From Thioalkalivibrio sulfidiphilus (GTDB lineage: Bacteria > Pseudomonadota > Gammaproteobacteria > Ectothiorhodospirales > Ectothiorhodospiraceae), in assembly GCF_000377945.1 (NCBI RefSeq), contig NZ_KB898925.1, positions 1-64,000 of the forward strand: DNA of 64,000 nucleotides, written 5' to 3'. A program made the translations under genes and the position numbers. Positions 10,974 to 19,251 of this stretch are shown one piece after another; position 1 is the first letter of the stretch, and the number at the start of each line of letters is the position of its first letter. The notes beneath the pieces are model-generated. The model made no database searches and had not been told where the DNA came from. It saw only the letters and a program-made list of their open reading frames with translations.

Positions 10974-11080
10974 TGTGAGGCGTTAGGGGATAGGCGTGCT
11001 GAACCACCCTCACCCCGGCCCTCTCCCTGAGGGAGAGGGAGGTATCCTTGTCGCCTCCCGCCTGTCCCCTCACCCCTCAC
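10974..11080. repeat. Paired short-unit inverted repeat (GTGAGGN, period 7)
   Basis: GTGAGGC/GTTAGGG/GATAGGC on the left and CGCCTGTCCCCTCACCCCTCAC on the right (11059-11080), enclosing the 21-bp palindrome at 11019-11039. It lies between the SPFH gene and xerD and touches the SPFH stop codon. Confidence 0.65.
11019..11039. repeat. Palindrome CCCTCTCCC-TGA-GGGAGAGGG
   Basis: Perfect 9-bp arms with a TGA centre. An identical copy is at 47649-47669. This sequence resembles the short palindromes dispersed in many proteobacterial genomes. It could form a strong hairpin at the end of the SPFH transcript. Confidence 0.85.
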
Positions 11081-11829
11081 GATTTCTTGCCCAGCACCTT
11101 GAATATGTCCCCCAACTCCATGGGCAGCGGGAAGAACACCGTGGAGGAGCCGGTCTTGGTGGACATGTCGCTCATGGTCTGCAGGTAACGCAGCTGCAGC
11201 GCGGTGGGGTTCTGGCTAATGATCTGGGCGGCCTCGGAAAGCTTCTCGGCGGCCTGCAGTTCGCCCTCGGCATGGATCACCTTGGCGCGACGTTCACGCT
11301 CGGCCTCGGCCTGGCGGGCGATGGCGCGGATCATGCTCTCGTTGAGGTCCACGTGTTTGATCTCCACGTTGGTGACCTTGATGCCCCAAGCGTCGGTCTG
11401 GGCATCCAGGATGTCCTGGATGTCCTGATTCAGCTTGTCCCGTTCGGAAAGCATCTCATCCAGATCGTGCTTGCCGAGCACCGAACGCAGGGTGGTCTGG
11501 GCCAGCTGGCTGGTGGCGGCATAGTAGTCCTCCACCTGGATGATGGCCTTTGCCGGATCGATGACCCGGAAGTACAGCACCGCGTTGACCCGCACGGTCA
11601 CGTTGTCCTGGGAGATCACGTCCTGGCTGGGCACGTCCAGGGTGATGATGCGCAGGTCCACCCGCACCATCTGCTGGATGCCCGGGATGACGATGATCAG
11701 GCCCGGCCCCTTCACACCCTGAAACCGTCCCAGGAAAAAGATCACGCCACGCTCGTACTCCGGAAGGATCCGGATGGACATGACCAGCAGGCCCAGTACC
11801 AGGGCCAGGGGTACCAGATAGGCAATCAT
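11077..11829 (-). CDS. SPFH-domain membrane protein (slipin/stomatin type)
   Basis: 250 residues. One N-terminal hydrophobic segment (about 2-22) anchors it. The SPFH/Band-7 domain follows, with [20 protein letters not shown] and [15 protein letters not shown], then a long charged coiled coil (about 165-215). Bacterial slipins form large membrane rings and organise lipid microdomains. Its start overlaps the stop of the NfeD gene by 4 bp, the standard NfeD-slipin operon, so the two proteins are expected to act together. The precise role in the cell is not known from sequence. Confidence 0.88.
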   Translation of the reverse strand: MIAYLVPLALVLGLLVMSIRILPEYERGVIFFLGRFQGVKGPGLIIVIPGIQQMVRVDLRIITLDVPSQDVISQDNVTVRVNAVLYFRVIDPAKAIIQVEDYYAATSQLAQTTLRSVLGKHDLDEMLSERDKLNQDIQDILDAQTDAWGIKVTNVEIKHVDLNESMIRAIARQAEAERERRAKVIHAEGELQAAEKLSEAAQIISQNPTALQLRYLQTMSDMSTKTGSSTVFFPLPMELGDIFKVLGKKS

Positions 11830-13307
11830 GTGGCAGCTCCTTTGTGGGTTTCAGTGTGTTCGGTGATCGGTTCGACTTTCAGCTGCAGGCCCTTCATGCC
11901 GATGACCCGCACCGCATCGCCCTTGCTGACGGGCAGAGCAGATTCGGCGGACCAGGACTCGCTGTGCAGCCAGACGCGGCCGCGGTTGGCGGAAAATTCC
12001 TCCAGGGCCGTGCCTTCCATGCCGATCAGTTCTTCCTGCCCCGTCTCGACCTTGCGCCGGCGGATACGTACCAGGCGGCTCAGCACCCAGATGAAGAAGG
12101 CGGCGGAGACCAGGGCCGTGCCGCCGATCAGGGGTATGGAGATGTTGAGTGTTGCCTCGTCCATCAGAATGATCGATCCCACCACGAAGGCGGCGATGCC
12201 GCCGAATCCGAGTATGCCGAAACTGGGCACGAAGGCCTCGGCGATCATCAATACGACGCCGAGGATGATGAGCGCAAGGCCTGCATAGTTGATGGGCAGC
12301 ACCTGGAAGGCGTAGAGCGCCAGCACCAGGCAGATGGCACCCACCACGCCGGGAAAGATGTTGCCGGGATTGGCCAGCTCGAAGATGATGCCGTAGATGC
12401 CTACCATCATCAGGATGTAGGCGATGTTGGGGTTGGTGATCACCGACAACAGGCGGCTGCGCCAGTCGGGCTCCACCTGGATCACCTGCAGGTTTTCCGT
12501 ATTCAGCACCCGGGTGCCCACGTCCATCTTCACGGTGCGGCCGTGGATCTGCTTGAGCAGGTCCTCCACGCTCTCGGCCACCACGTCGATGACATTGAGT
12601 GCCAGGGCCTCGGAGTAGGTCAGGTTGACGGCCTCGCGCACCGCCTGCTCGGCCCACTCGGCGTTTCGCCCGTGGCGCTCCGCCAGTCCCTTGATGTAGG
12701 CCACGGCGTCTTCCAGCACCTTGCGCTCCATGGGGCTGGTGCCGCGCCGGGGCTCCGCGGGTCTTTCCTCGGCGGCATCGTCTGCCTCGGCCTCCTTGTC
12801 CCTGGTCTCCTTGTCGTCCCTGTCGCGACTCCTGTCATCGCGCGGCGGCTGCTCGTCGGGCATGCCGGGCATACCGCCGATGGCCACCGGGGTGGCGGAA
12901 CCCAGGTTGGTGGCGGGCGCCATGGCAGCGATGTGGCTGGCGTAGAGGATGTAGGTGCCCGCACTGGCGGCGCGGGAGCCGGCGGGGGCCACGTAGGTGG
13001 CCACGGGCACCGGGGATGACAGGATCTCCTTGATCATCTCGCGCATGGCGGTGTCCAGACCGCCCGGCGTGTCCATGCGCAGGATCACCAGTTCGGCGCC
13101 CTCGTCCCGGGCCTGCTTCAGACCACGCACGACATAGTCGCTGGTGGCCGGGCCGATGGCCCCGTCGATGTCCAGCAGCAGCGCGGTGCGCTGGCGATCC
13201 TCGCCAGTGGCGGCAAACGCAAGCACCGCCCCCAGGATGAGCAACAGGGCCCAGACCCCCAGGCGGAACATCCGTGCGTATCGATTGGCACCCATGGCAG
13301 TTATCAT
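11826..13307 (-). CDS. NfeD-family membrane protease with ClpP-like domain
   Basis: 493 residues. A signal segment (about 8-30) is followed by a ClpP-class serine protease domain: [14 protein letters not shown] and the [13 protein letters not shown] segment, where the conserved SAG serine is the likely nucleophile. A low-complexity, highly charged insert (about 150-185, rich in D, R and E) follows. Then come several membrane helices (about 285-400) and a C-terminal NfeD OB-fold domain. This long form is paired with slipins and in archaeal homologues cuts the stomatin partner. ATG 13307 has GGAGG about 9 bp upstream, which decides the start. It is divergent from mobA. Confidence 0.85.
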   Translation of the reverse strand: MITAMGANRYARMFRLGVWALLLILGAVLAFAATGEDRQRTALLLDIDGAIGPATSDYVVRGLKQARDEGAELVILRMDTPGGLDTAMREMIKEILSSPVPVATYVAPAGSRAASAGTYILYASHIAAMAPATNLGSATPVAIGGMPGMPDEQPPRDDRSRDRDDKETRDKEAEADDAAEERPAEPRRGTSPMERKVLEDAVAYIKGLAERHGRNAEWAEQAVREAVNLTYSEALALNVIDVVAESVEDLLKQIHGRTVKMDVGTRVLNTENLQVIQVEPDWRSRLLSVITNPNIAYILMMVGIYGIIFELANPGNIFPGVVGAICLVLALYAFQVLPINYAGLALIILGVVLMIAEAFVPSFGILGFGGIAAFVVGSIILMDEATLNISIPLIGGTALVSAAFFIWVLSRLVRIRRRKVETGQEELIGMEGTALEEFSANRGRVWLHSESWSAESALPVSKGDAVRVIGMKGLQLKVEPITEHTETHKGAAT

Positions 13308-13336
13308 AGCATCCCCTCCGTGAACCACTTCTGACC

Positions 13337-13942
13337 ATGTCTGCAGAGAATCATTCCATGTCCGACATCACCGGCGCCATCCTGGCCGGCGGCCGGGGCA
13401 TGCGCATGGGTGGGGAAGACAAGGGTCTGCTGATGCTCAGGGAAAGACCCCTGGCGGAATACGTGATCAAGGCCCTGAAACCCCAGGTCACGAAGCTGAT
13501 CATCAACGCCAACCGCAACCGCGAGCGCTACGCGGCGTTCGGATATCCGGTGGTGACGGATCACCACGACGACTATCCCGGCCCCCTGGCGGGCATGGCC
13601 GCCGCCCTGCGTCACGCTGCCACGGACTGGGTGCAATGCGTGCCCTGCGACACGCCGGACCTGCCGGCAGACCTGGTGCGGCGCCTGAGCGCCGCGCTGG
13701 CGGATCACCAAGCCCGCATCGCCCTGCCCTTCGACGGTGAGCGCATCCAGCCCCTGTTCGCGCTGATCCACCGCAGCTTGCTGCCGGAACTGGACGCCGA
13801 CATCGCCGCCGGTCGCCTGGCGGTGGGCCGCTGGATGCGGGATCACCCCCACGTGGAAGTGGACTTTTCCGATTGCCCCGAGGCCTTCGCCAACCTCAAC
13901 ACGCCCGAGGAGCTGGCGGCGCATCAGTCTTGTGGTGATTAG
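13337..13942 (+). CDS. mobA: Molybdenum cofactor guanylyltransferase MobA
   Basis: 201 residues. The N-terminal nucleotidyltransferase signature GAILAGGRGMRMGGEDKGLL binds GTP, and CDTPDLP follows at about residue 112. MobA joins GMP to molybdopterin to make the MGD cofactor used by DMSO-reductase-family enzymes, such as ArxA encoded 6 kb downstream. Two ATG codons are possible (13337 and 13358); neither has a strong ribosome site, so the first is kept. The gene ends GAT-TAG, where the TAG lies in a paired repeat shared with arxR. Confidence 0.9.
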   Translation: MSAENHSMSDITGAILAGGRGMRMGGEDKGLLMLRERPLAEYVIKALKPQVTKLIINANRNRERYAAFGYPVVTDHHDDYPGPLAGMAAALRHAATDWVQCVPCDTPDLPADLVRRLSAALADHQARIALPFDGERIQPLFALIHRSLLPELDADIAAGRLAVGRWMRDHPHVEVDFSDCPEAFANLNTPEELAAHQSCGD

Positions 13943-14027
13943 TCAGTTGTCAGTTGTTGGAAAAGCCTTTGATAGCCCCTCTGCCGGATTCAGACTCCGA
14001 CCACTGACAACTGACAATTGACTAATC
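13937..14027. repeat. Paired inverted repeat (GTCAGTT units) holding two stop codons
   Basis: Left arm GATTAGTCAGTTGTCAGTTG and right arm complement ending TGACTAATC. The outermost GATTAG of each arm is read by the gene on that side, so mobA (+) and arxR (-) both end Asp-TAG inside the repeat. A hairpin here could terminate transcription from both sides. Confidence 0.85.
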
Positions 14028-15350
14028 AGACATCCCAAGGCGCTTCATGCGCTCCCAGAGATTCTTGCGGCTGATGCCCAGGTTGGCCGCGGTATGGCCG
14101 ATGTGGCCGTCGTGCAGGTCCAGGGCTCGGCGGATGTAGCTCTCCTCGCAGGCGCGCAGATAATGACTGAGCCGGGCGGCACCCTCGTCGTCGGCCTCGG
14201 CGTGCTCCCCGGGTTCGTCGAACAGGGCCTCGGCCTGCAGCAGCGGGCCTGGGCTCAGGATGCAGGCGCGCTCGATGGCGTGCTTGAGTTCGCGGATGTT
14301 GCCGGGCCAGGGGTGACGCAGAAGGGCCTGTTCTGCACTGGCGGACAACTGCTTGCGAGGCTCGCCCTGTACCCTTGCATGCTCGTCCAGGAACTGGCGC
14401 ACCAGCCAGGGGATGTCCTCGCGTCGCTCCCGCAGCGGCGGGATGCGCAGGTGGATCACGTGAATGCGGTAGTAGAGGTCCTCGCGGAAGCTGCCTTCCT
14501 TGACCATCTCCAGCAGATCCCGGTGGGTGGCACAGATCAGCCGCAACTGCACCGGGATGGGCCGCTCGCCGCCCACGCGCACGATCTGGCGTTCCTGGAT
14601 GGCACGCAGCAGCTTCACCTGCATCACCATGGGCATGTCGCCCACCTCGTCCAGGAACAGGGTGCCGCCATGGGCCTGCTCGAACACACCGGCCCGGGAG
14701 CGCACCGCGCCGGTGAAGGCACCCTTCTCGTGGCCGAACAGTTCCGCCTCCAGCAGGGTCTCGGTGAGCCCGCCGCAGTTGACCGCCACGAAGGGCTTGC
14801 CGGCATTGGCAGGATCCGCCCGGTGCAGCGCCCGGGCCACCGCCTCCTTGCCCGCACCGGACTCGCCGGTGATCAGTATCGTGCCCGCCTGGGCGGCGAG
14901 ACGCGGCAGCAGGGCCTCGATGCGCCGCATGGCGGGCGAGACCCCGAGAGAGCCGGAGCGAAGCCCCTCCCCTTCACCGTTGCGGGAAACCAGTTCCCAG
15001 AGCTTGTCCACCAGCTGGTCCAGGTCGAAGGGCTTGGTGATGTAGTCGGTGGCGCCCCGCTTGAGCAGGGCCACCGCCCGGTCCACGGCCCCGTAGCCTG
15101 TGATGAACAGCCAGGGGCAGCTCACCTTGCCCACGGCCATGAGTTCGTCGAACAAGGCATCGCCGTCGCCATCGGGCAGCCGGATATCGCTGATCACCAC
15201 GTCGTGCTCGCTCCCGGCAAGCCGGGTGCGTGCCTCGCGGACACTGCGACACCAGGTGACCTCGAAGCCTTCCAGGCTGAAACGGTCATGCAGGGATTCG
15301 CCCATGATGGGATCGTCTTCCACCAGACACATGCGCGGCTTGAGACTCAT
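14022..15350 (-). CDS. arxR: Sigma-54-dependent response regulator, ArxR
   Basis: 442 residues. The receiver domain (about 5-120) has the acidic pair EDD and phospho-acceptor Asp55 in VVISDIRLP. The AAA+ domain has Walker A GESGAGKE (about 162-169) and GAFTGA (210-215), the loop that contacts sigma-54. A Fis-type helix-turn-helix closes the protein (HTAANLGISRKNLWERMKRLG). It should bind upstream DNA when phosphorylated by ArxS and drive the sigma-54 promoter at 17875-17890. It overlaps arxS by 4 bp. The name rests on its place in an arxXSR set next to arxB'ABCD. Confidence 0.88.
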   Translation of the reverse strand: MSLKPRMCLVEDDPIMGESLHDRFSLEGFEVTWCRSVREARTRLAGSEHDVVISDIRLPDGDGDALFDELMAVGKVSCPWLFITGYGAVDRAVALLKRGATDYITKPFDLDQLVDKLWELVSRNGEGEGLRSGSLGVSPAMRRIEALLPRLAAQAGTILITGESGAGKEAVARALHRADPANAGKPFVAVNCGGLTETLLEAELFGHEKGAFTGAVRSRAGVFEQAHGGTLFLDEVGDMPMVMQVKLLRAIQERQIVRVGGERPIPVQLRLICATHRDLLEMVKEGSFREDLYYRIHVIHLRIPPLRERREDIPWLVRQFLDEHARVQGEPRKQLSASAEQALLRHPWPGNIRELKHAIERACILSPGPLLQAEALFDEPGEHAEADDEGAARLSHYLRACEESYIRRALDLHDGHIGHTAANLGISRKNLWERMKRLGMSD

Positions 15351-16801
15351 GCCGCCTCCCGATCACGCAGGGGCAGGACCACACGAAAGAGGGTCCGGTG
15401 CTCGCTGCTTTCCACCTCGATGCGCCCATCCATCTGCTGCACCAGCTGGTAAGTGACCCAGAGACCGAGTCCGTGTCCACGCCCGGATGAGCCGGAGAAG
15501 GGTTCGAACAGGTGCGCCATCTTCTCCGCGGGGATCGGGTCGCCGTGATTGATCACTTCCACACACAGGCCCTGCCGGGTCACCCCCAGATCACAGCTCA
15601 CCCGTCCCCCGGGGTGACTGGCCTGAAGGGCGTTGAGCAGAAGATTGAGCATGATCTGGCGCACCTGGGTGGACGGCAGAGCGACGGGCTCCACCAGCCG
15701 GACCGCCCAGTCCAGCTCCAGGGACTTGGCATGCACGTCGGGCAGGATGAGCGTGTGGATATCGTGGATGTCCTGGGGCGTCAGCGCGTGGCTTTCCAGA
15801 CGCGTCTCCACCAACAAGGCGCCGACCGTTTCCTTGATCTGCAACAGGCCACGCTCCAGCAGTGACAGGGTGCGCGCGGTGATCGCATCGGGTGTGCCAT
15901 GACGTCGATGCGTGCTCAGGGCATTGAGCATGCCGCCCAGGGGATTGTTGATCTCGTGGGCGATGCCGGCAGTCAGGCGCCCCACTGCGGCCAGGCGTTC
16001 GGAGGCCATGACGCCGCGCTCGAGTTGTTCCTTCTCGCGAAGATCCTCCAGCATGCGGCGGAACCGGGCGGACAGCAGTCCGATCTCGTCACCACCATCG
16101 TACAGATCGCATTGTATGTCGTCTGGGGGCTCACTACCCACGCGGGCCATGCAGGTGGACAGTTTCACCATGGGATCCGTCATGCGCTTGCCCCAGAACC
16201 AGCCCAGGGGAAGCAGGACGGCGAGCACGAACAGGGTGGCCAGAATCACCCGCTCCACCGTGTCCAGAAAACGGGGCAGCAGCAAGGCCCGCGCATAGCT
16301 CAGGATCAGGGTACCCATGGGACTGCCATCCTCGGCCAGGATAGGGACCACCATGACGAAACGAGCCGGGTCCACCCCCTCGGCCAGGTACGGGGAATCC
16401 CCCTGCCTGGTCCCGATCAGCGCTTGCAGCCGGCTGTAGGATTCACCCAACTCCTCGAGCGGCGTCAGCATGGGATGGGCCGATGGTTGGGATGACACAA
16501 AAATCGACCCTGAACGATCCAGCACCATGATCAGACGTTCATGGCCGTCGTCCGCCAGGCTGCGCTCAAGGGGTGTCATGATGGTCTCGTAGGCCTGCCA
16601 GACCTCGTCCCGGGTCAGGGCCGGGCGCAGGGTGCGGGCCAGCACCTTGCCCAGGTTCAGGGTATTGTCGATGAGATCCTGACGGCTGTCCTGGTAGGCA
16701 CGCACCAGCAGCACACTGGACAGGATCACCGCCGTGAGGATGATGACCAGGACCACACTCAAGGGCGTCTTGACTCGATAGCTGATGTCCCGCAAGCGCA
16801 T
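15347..16801 (-). CDS. arxS: Sensor histidine kinase, ArxS
   Basis: 484 residues. Two membrane helices (about 13-34 and 183-204) enclose a ~150-residue periplasmic sensing region. A HAMP-like linker follows, then the dimerisation box with phospho-His282 in AGIAHEINNPLGGML. The HATPase domain has N-box LNLLLNALQAS and a G-box near RGHGLGLWVTYQLV. It should phosphorylate ArxR, coded 4 bp overlapping downstream. ArxX, a periplasmic binding protein coded just upstream, is the likely partner that presents the ligand. The ligand (arsenite) is inferred from context only. Confidence 0.87.
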   Translation of the reverse strand: MRLRDISYRVKTPLSVVLVIILTAVILSSVLLVRAYQDSRQDLIDNTLNLGKVLARTLRPALTRDEVWQAYETIMTPLERSLADDGHERLIMVLDRSGSIFVSSQPSAHPMLTPLEELGESYSRLQALIGTRQGDSPYLAEGVDPARFVMVVPILAEDGSPMGTLILSYARALLLPRFLDTVERVILATLFVLAVLLPLGWFWGKRMTDPMVKLSTCMARVGSEPPDDIQCDLYDGGDEIGLLSARFRRMLEDLREKEQLERGVMASERLAAVGRLTAGIAHEINNPLGGMLNALSTHRRHGTPDAITARTLSLLERGLLQIKETVGALLVETRLESHALTPQDIHDIHTLILPDVHAKSLELDWAVRLVEPVALPSTQVRQIMLNLLLNALQASHPGGRVSCDLGVTRQGLCVEVINHGDPIPAEKMAHLFEPFSGSSGRGHGLGLWVTYQLVQQMDGRIEVESSEHRTLFRVVLPLRDREAA

Positions 16802-16802
16802 C

Positions 16803-17666
16803 TCAGGACAACCCGGCCTGCTGCATCAAGGCGCGGATCCCTTCATACAAATCCTGATCAGGCGATGTGAAGGCATCCAGAAAGAGTTCATTCAGCAGTG
16901 CCCGGCCTGTGTCGGTTTCACTCATGGCCATGAGTACACACTTGAACTCCCGCAAAGCGAGGGCATCCAGGTCCTGCCGTGCCACGATGGGCGGAAAGCC
17001 GAAGGCGTCGGATCGCTGCACCACCCGGGTCCGGGAGGTGAGTTCGGGATGAAGCACCTCCAGGGCCTCCCAGACGTAGCTGTCCACGGCCCCCCCATCG
17101 GCCAAGCCGACCGCCACGGCCTCCACCACATTGCGATGTGACCAGGCGAAGAAACTGCGACGGAAGAAGAAGGCCGGATCTTTGCCATAGAGACGGATCT
17201 GAGCCTGTGGCACCAGCCAGCCTGAATTGGACAGCGGATCGGCGTAGGCAAAGACCCGTCCTTCCAGATCCGGCAACTCGCGGGTGCGGCGGTCCCGCTC
17301 ACCCACGATCAGCAGGGATTGGTACTGCGGCCTGCCCCGATATAGGGGGGTGACCACAAGCTGCAGGCGTTCCCGGTGACGAACGTAGGGGTATCCGCAC
17401 AGCCAGGCACAGTCCAGCCCGCCCGTCAGGAGCAACTCGGTGATCTCCCGGTAGCTGCTGCGCTGCACGAAAGCGACGGGGCGCTCCATCTGTCGTTCCA
17501 GATAGGCGCGCCAACGTTCCAGGAAGGCGAGTTGATCGTCCAGGAAGACCGGCGTAAGCCCGATGCGCAGACTGTCATGGCCGATCGCGGCTGCAACAGG
17601 GGCACCGCCCAGGAGACTGGCCCCCAGGCCCGCGGCCAGACCCCGCAGCAGGGTTCGTCGATTCAT
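16803..17666 (-). CDS. arxX: Periplasmic oxyanion-binding protein, PhnD-like, ArxX
   Basis: 287 residues. The N-terminus MNRRTLLRGLAAGLGASLLGG is a twin-arginine-like signal peptide. The rest is a PhnD-type substrate-binding fold (RIGLTPVFLDDQ, then GGLDCAWLCGYPYV and GRVFAYADPLSNSG), a family that holds phosphonate or phosphate-like oxyanions. There is no transporter gene beside it. Instead the kinase gene arxS follows after one base, so it is a sensor subunit rather than an uptake protein. It is the first gene of the leftward arxXSR operon. Confidence 0.83.
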   Translation of the reverse strand: MNRRTLLRGLAAGLGASLLGGAPVAAAIGHDSLRIGLTPVFLDDQLAFLERWRAYLERQMERPVAFVQRSSYREITELLLTGGLDCAWLCGYPYVRHRERLQLVVTPLYRGRPQYQSLLIVGERDRRTRELPDLEGRVFAYADPLSNSGWLVPQAQIRLYGKDPAFFFRRSFFAWSHRNVVEAVAVGLADGGAVDSYVWEALEVLHPELTSRTRVVQRSDAFGFPPIVARQDLDALALREFKCVLMAMSETDTGRALLNELFLDAFTSPDQDLYEGIRALMQQAGLS

Positions 17667-17704
17667 AACATGCGTGTTCCAGGTCCGATCGGCATCATGA
17701 TTTT

Positions 17705-17734
17705 AGTTTATTGAGCTCATCGGCGCTGACACAA
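17705..17734 (-). promoter_or_regulatory. Candidate sigma-70 promoter of arxXSR
   Basis: On the minus strand TTGTGT (17734-17729), an 18-bp spacer and TAAACT (17710-17705) precede arxX by about 38 bp. The match is moderate. The dyad at 17761-17776 sits about 27 bp upstream of its -35 box, so ArxR could also affect its own operon. Confidence 0.35.
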
Positions 17735-17760
17735 CGCCGATCCTTGCCTTCCAGACCTGC

Positions 17761-17776
17761 GTTACCAGCTGGTAAC
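17761..17776. promoter_or_regulatory. Candidate ArxR enhancer site 1 (GTTAC-N6-GTAAC)
   Basis: A perfect 16-bp palindrome in the arxX-arxB' gap. It has the same half-sites and spacing as site 2, whose centre is 43 bp away (about four helical turns). It lies about 99 bp upstream of the sigma-54 promoter, a usual distance for an enhancer-binding protein. Confidence 0.65.
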
Positions 17777-17801
17777 CCGCAGCATCTCGCCAAGCCCGGA
17801 C

Positions 17802-17821
17802 GTGTTACTGACCGGTAACAC
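17802..17821. promoter_or_regulatory. Candidate ArxR enhancer site 2 (GTGTTAC-N6-GTAACAC)
   Basis: A perfect 7-bp-arm dyad whose inner part repeats the GTTAC-N6-GTAAC pattern of site 1. It ends 53 bp before the -24 box. The two sites share phase on the helix, which fits cooperative binding by a Fis-type dimer such as ArxR. Confidence 0.65.
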
Positions 17822-17874
17822 AGAACACCCTTCTGTAAGCCAGATGATCGCCGCAGTCCGGGAAAATCGGTCGC

Positions 17875-17890
17875 TGGCACGGTTCCCGCA
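17875..17890 (+). promoter_or_regulatory. Sigma-54 (-24/-12) promoter of the arx operon
   Basis: TGGCACGGTTCCCGCA carries the invariant GG and GC elements with the correct 12-bp offset, and TGGCACG is a perfect -24 box. The -12 box is CCGCA rather than TTGCA. It lies 123 bp upstream of arxB' and is the only such match seen in the gap. ArxR, coded divergently, has the GAFTGA loop needed to activate it. The rest of 17667-18012 (346 bp) holds the sites listed here and no gene. Confidence 0.78.
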
Positions 17891-18012
17891 TAGCTCTCTC
17901 ATACAAAGCCACAGGAGACAGGCAACGGCCATCTCCGAGGCACATAAAGAGGCAATCGACCCATGCCATTGGTCGGGAGTCATTGCCCCACCACTGGAGG
18001 AACCCACGCGTC

Positions 18013-19251
18013 ATGGCGATCAGCGCCAAGCCCGTGTCTCGATATGCGCGTCTGTCCGACCATCCCGGGCCGTGGATCGACGCGGATGCCTGCCTGTCCG
18101 TTCGCTTCCCGGACACCGCCTGCCGGGCATGCCAGGACCGTTGTCCCGCAGACGTGCTGCGAGTGGATCATGAGGGTGTTCACCTGTCCGAGGGCTGCGT
18201 CCGCTGCGGCCGTTGCGCGGCTGGGTGCCCCACCCACGCCCTGTCCCTGCCCGGCTGGCGCCTGGATCTGCCGGCCTCTGCCCCGCCACGGCTGACCCTG
18301 GACTGCGCCAAGGTCCCGGACAGCCTGGGTGCACCGGATGCCTTGCGTGTCCCCTGTTTGGGGGGCATCCGTCCCAGCCGCCTGTTGCAATGGCTGCAGG
18401 ACCATCCCACGGGACACATCACCCTGATGGATCGGGGATGGTGCGAAGACTGCGAGGCCGGCGGCTGCGACCATCCGGCAGGTGAAGCGGCACAGCGGGT
18501 CAACGATTGGCTGGGCCAAATGGGCGTTGACGGGGACCGCCATGTCCGGGTGGTACGCAGCCCCTTGCCCTCGCATCAAAGGCCTGCGCAAATCCCGGAC
18601 CCGAATACCCGGCAGTCGGTCAGCCGCAGAGGCTTCCTGCGCCAGCTGGCCGGCCAGGTCGCCGTGGCCGTACAGGGCATGGACGCCCATCTGGAACAGA
18701 CCGGGCCAGCCCCGCTTCGCGACGGATCCGCACGGATTCATCCCGCCGAACGGGTCGCCGTCCTGACACGCCTGTCCGCGATCGCGCCGGACAGGGCCCT
18801 GCCTGCCGAATTGTTCACCCGGGTTCACATCGATCAGCGTCGCTGCCATCACGATGCCCTGTGTGCCCGGGCCTGCCCGACCGCCGCCCTGGCCGAATGG
18901 CAGGGCGGCGGAGATGTCGGGATCCAGTTCGATCCCGCCCGTTGCATCGGCTGCGGCGAATGCCAGCGTCTCTGCCCGCAACAGGCCATCAGCCTGACGC
19001 CCGGCGACGACGAACCCTTGCCCATCCGGCCGCGCATCCTGAGCCGCCACGGCCAGCGCACCTGCGGCCACTGCCATTCTGCCTTCGTACCCAGAGAGGA
19101 TCTCGAAGACGACGAGACACTACCCCTGTGTCCGGATTGCGGGAAATCACAAGGACTCATGCGACATGAGTTCAATCGGCTGTTCGGCCCGGGGAATGGG
19201 CCTGCGGCCATCCAAACCAAGCGAGGAGAGAGAGCGTATGAATGTCCTTAA
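18013..19251 (+). CDS. arxB': Polyferredoxin-like iron-sulfur protein ArxB' (ArxB2)
   Basis: 412 residues, first gene of the arx operon. The N-terminal part has two ferredoxin-type clusters (CRACQDRCP near 37, CVRCGRCAAGCP near 62). A CEDCEAGGC group lies near 144. After an SRRGFLRQLAGQ segment (near 205), which looks like an internal twin-arginine motif, there are two more [4Fe-4S] motifs (CHHDALCARACP and CIGCGECQRLCP). A zinc-ribbon-like CGHC...CPDC is near the end. It probably carries electrons for or helps assemble the Arx complex. ATG 18013 with upstream GGAGG is preferred to TTG 17983. It overlaps arxA by 14 bp. Confidence 0.8.
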   Translation: MAISAKPVSRYARLSDHPGPWIDADACLSVRFPDTACRACQDRCPADVLRVDHEGVHLSEGCVRCGRCAAGCPTHALSLPGWRLDLPASAPPRLTLDCAKVPDSLGAPDALRVPCLGGIRPSRLLQWLQDHPTGHITLMDRGWCEDCEAGGCDHPAGEAAQRVNDWLGQMGVDGDRHVRVVRSPLPSHQRPAQIPDPNTRQSVSRRGFLRQLAGQVAVAVQGMDAHLEQTGPAPLRDGSARIHPAERVAVLTRLSAIAPDRALPAELFTRVHIDQRRCHHDALCARACPTAALAEWQGGGDVGIQFDPARCIGCGECQRLCPQQAISLTPGDDEPLPIRPRILSRHGQRTCGHCHSAFVPREDLEDDETLPLCPDCGKSQGLMRHEFNRLFGPGNGPAAIQTKRGERAYECP

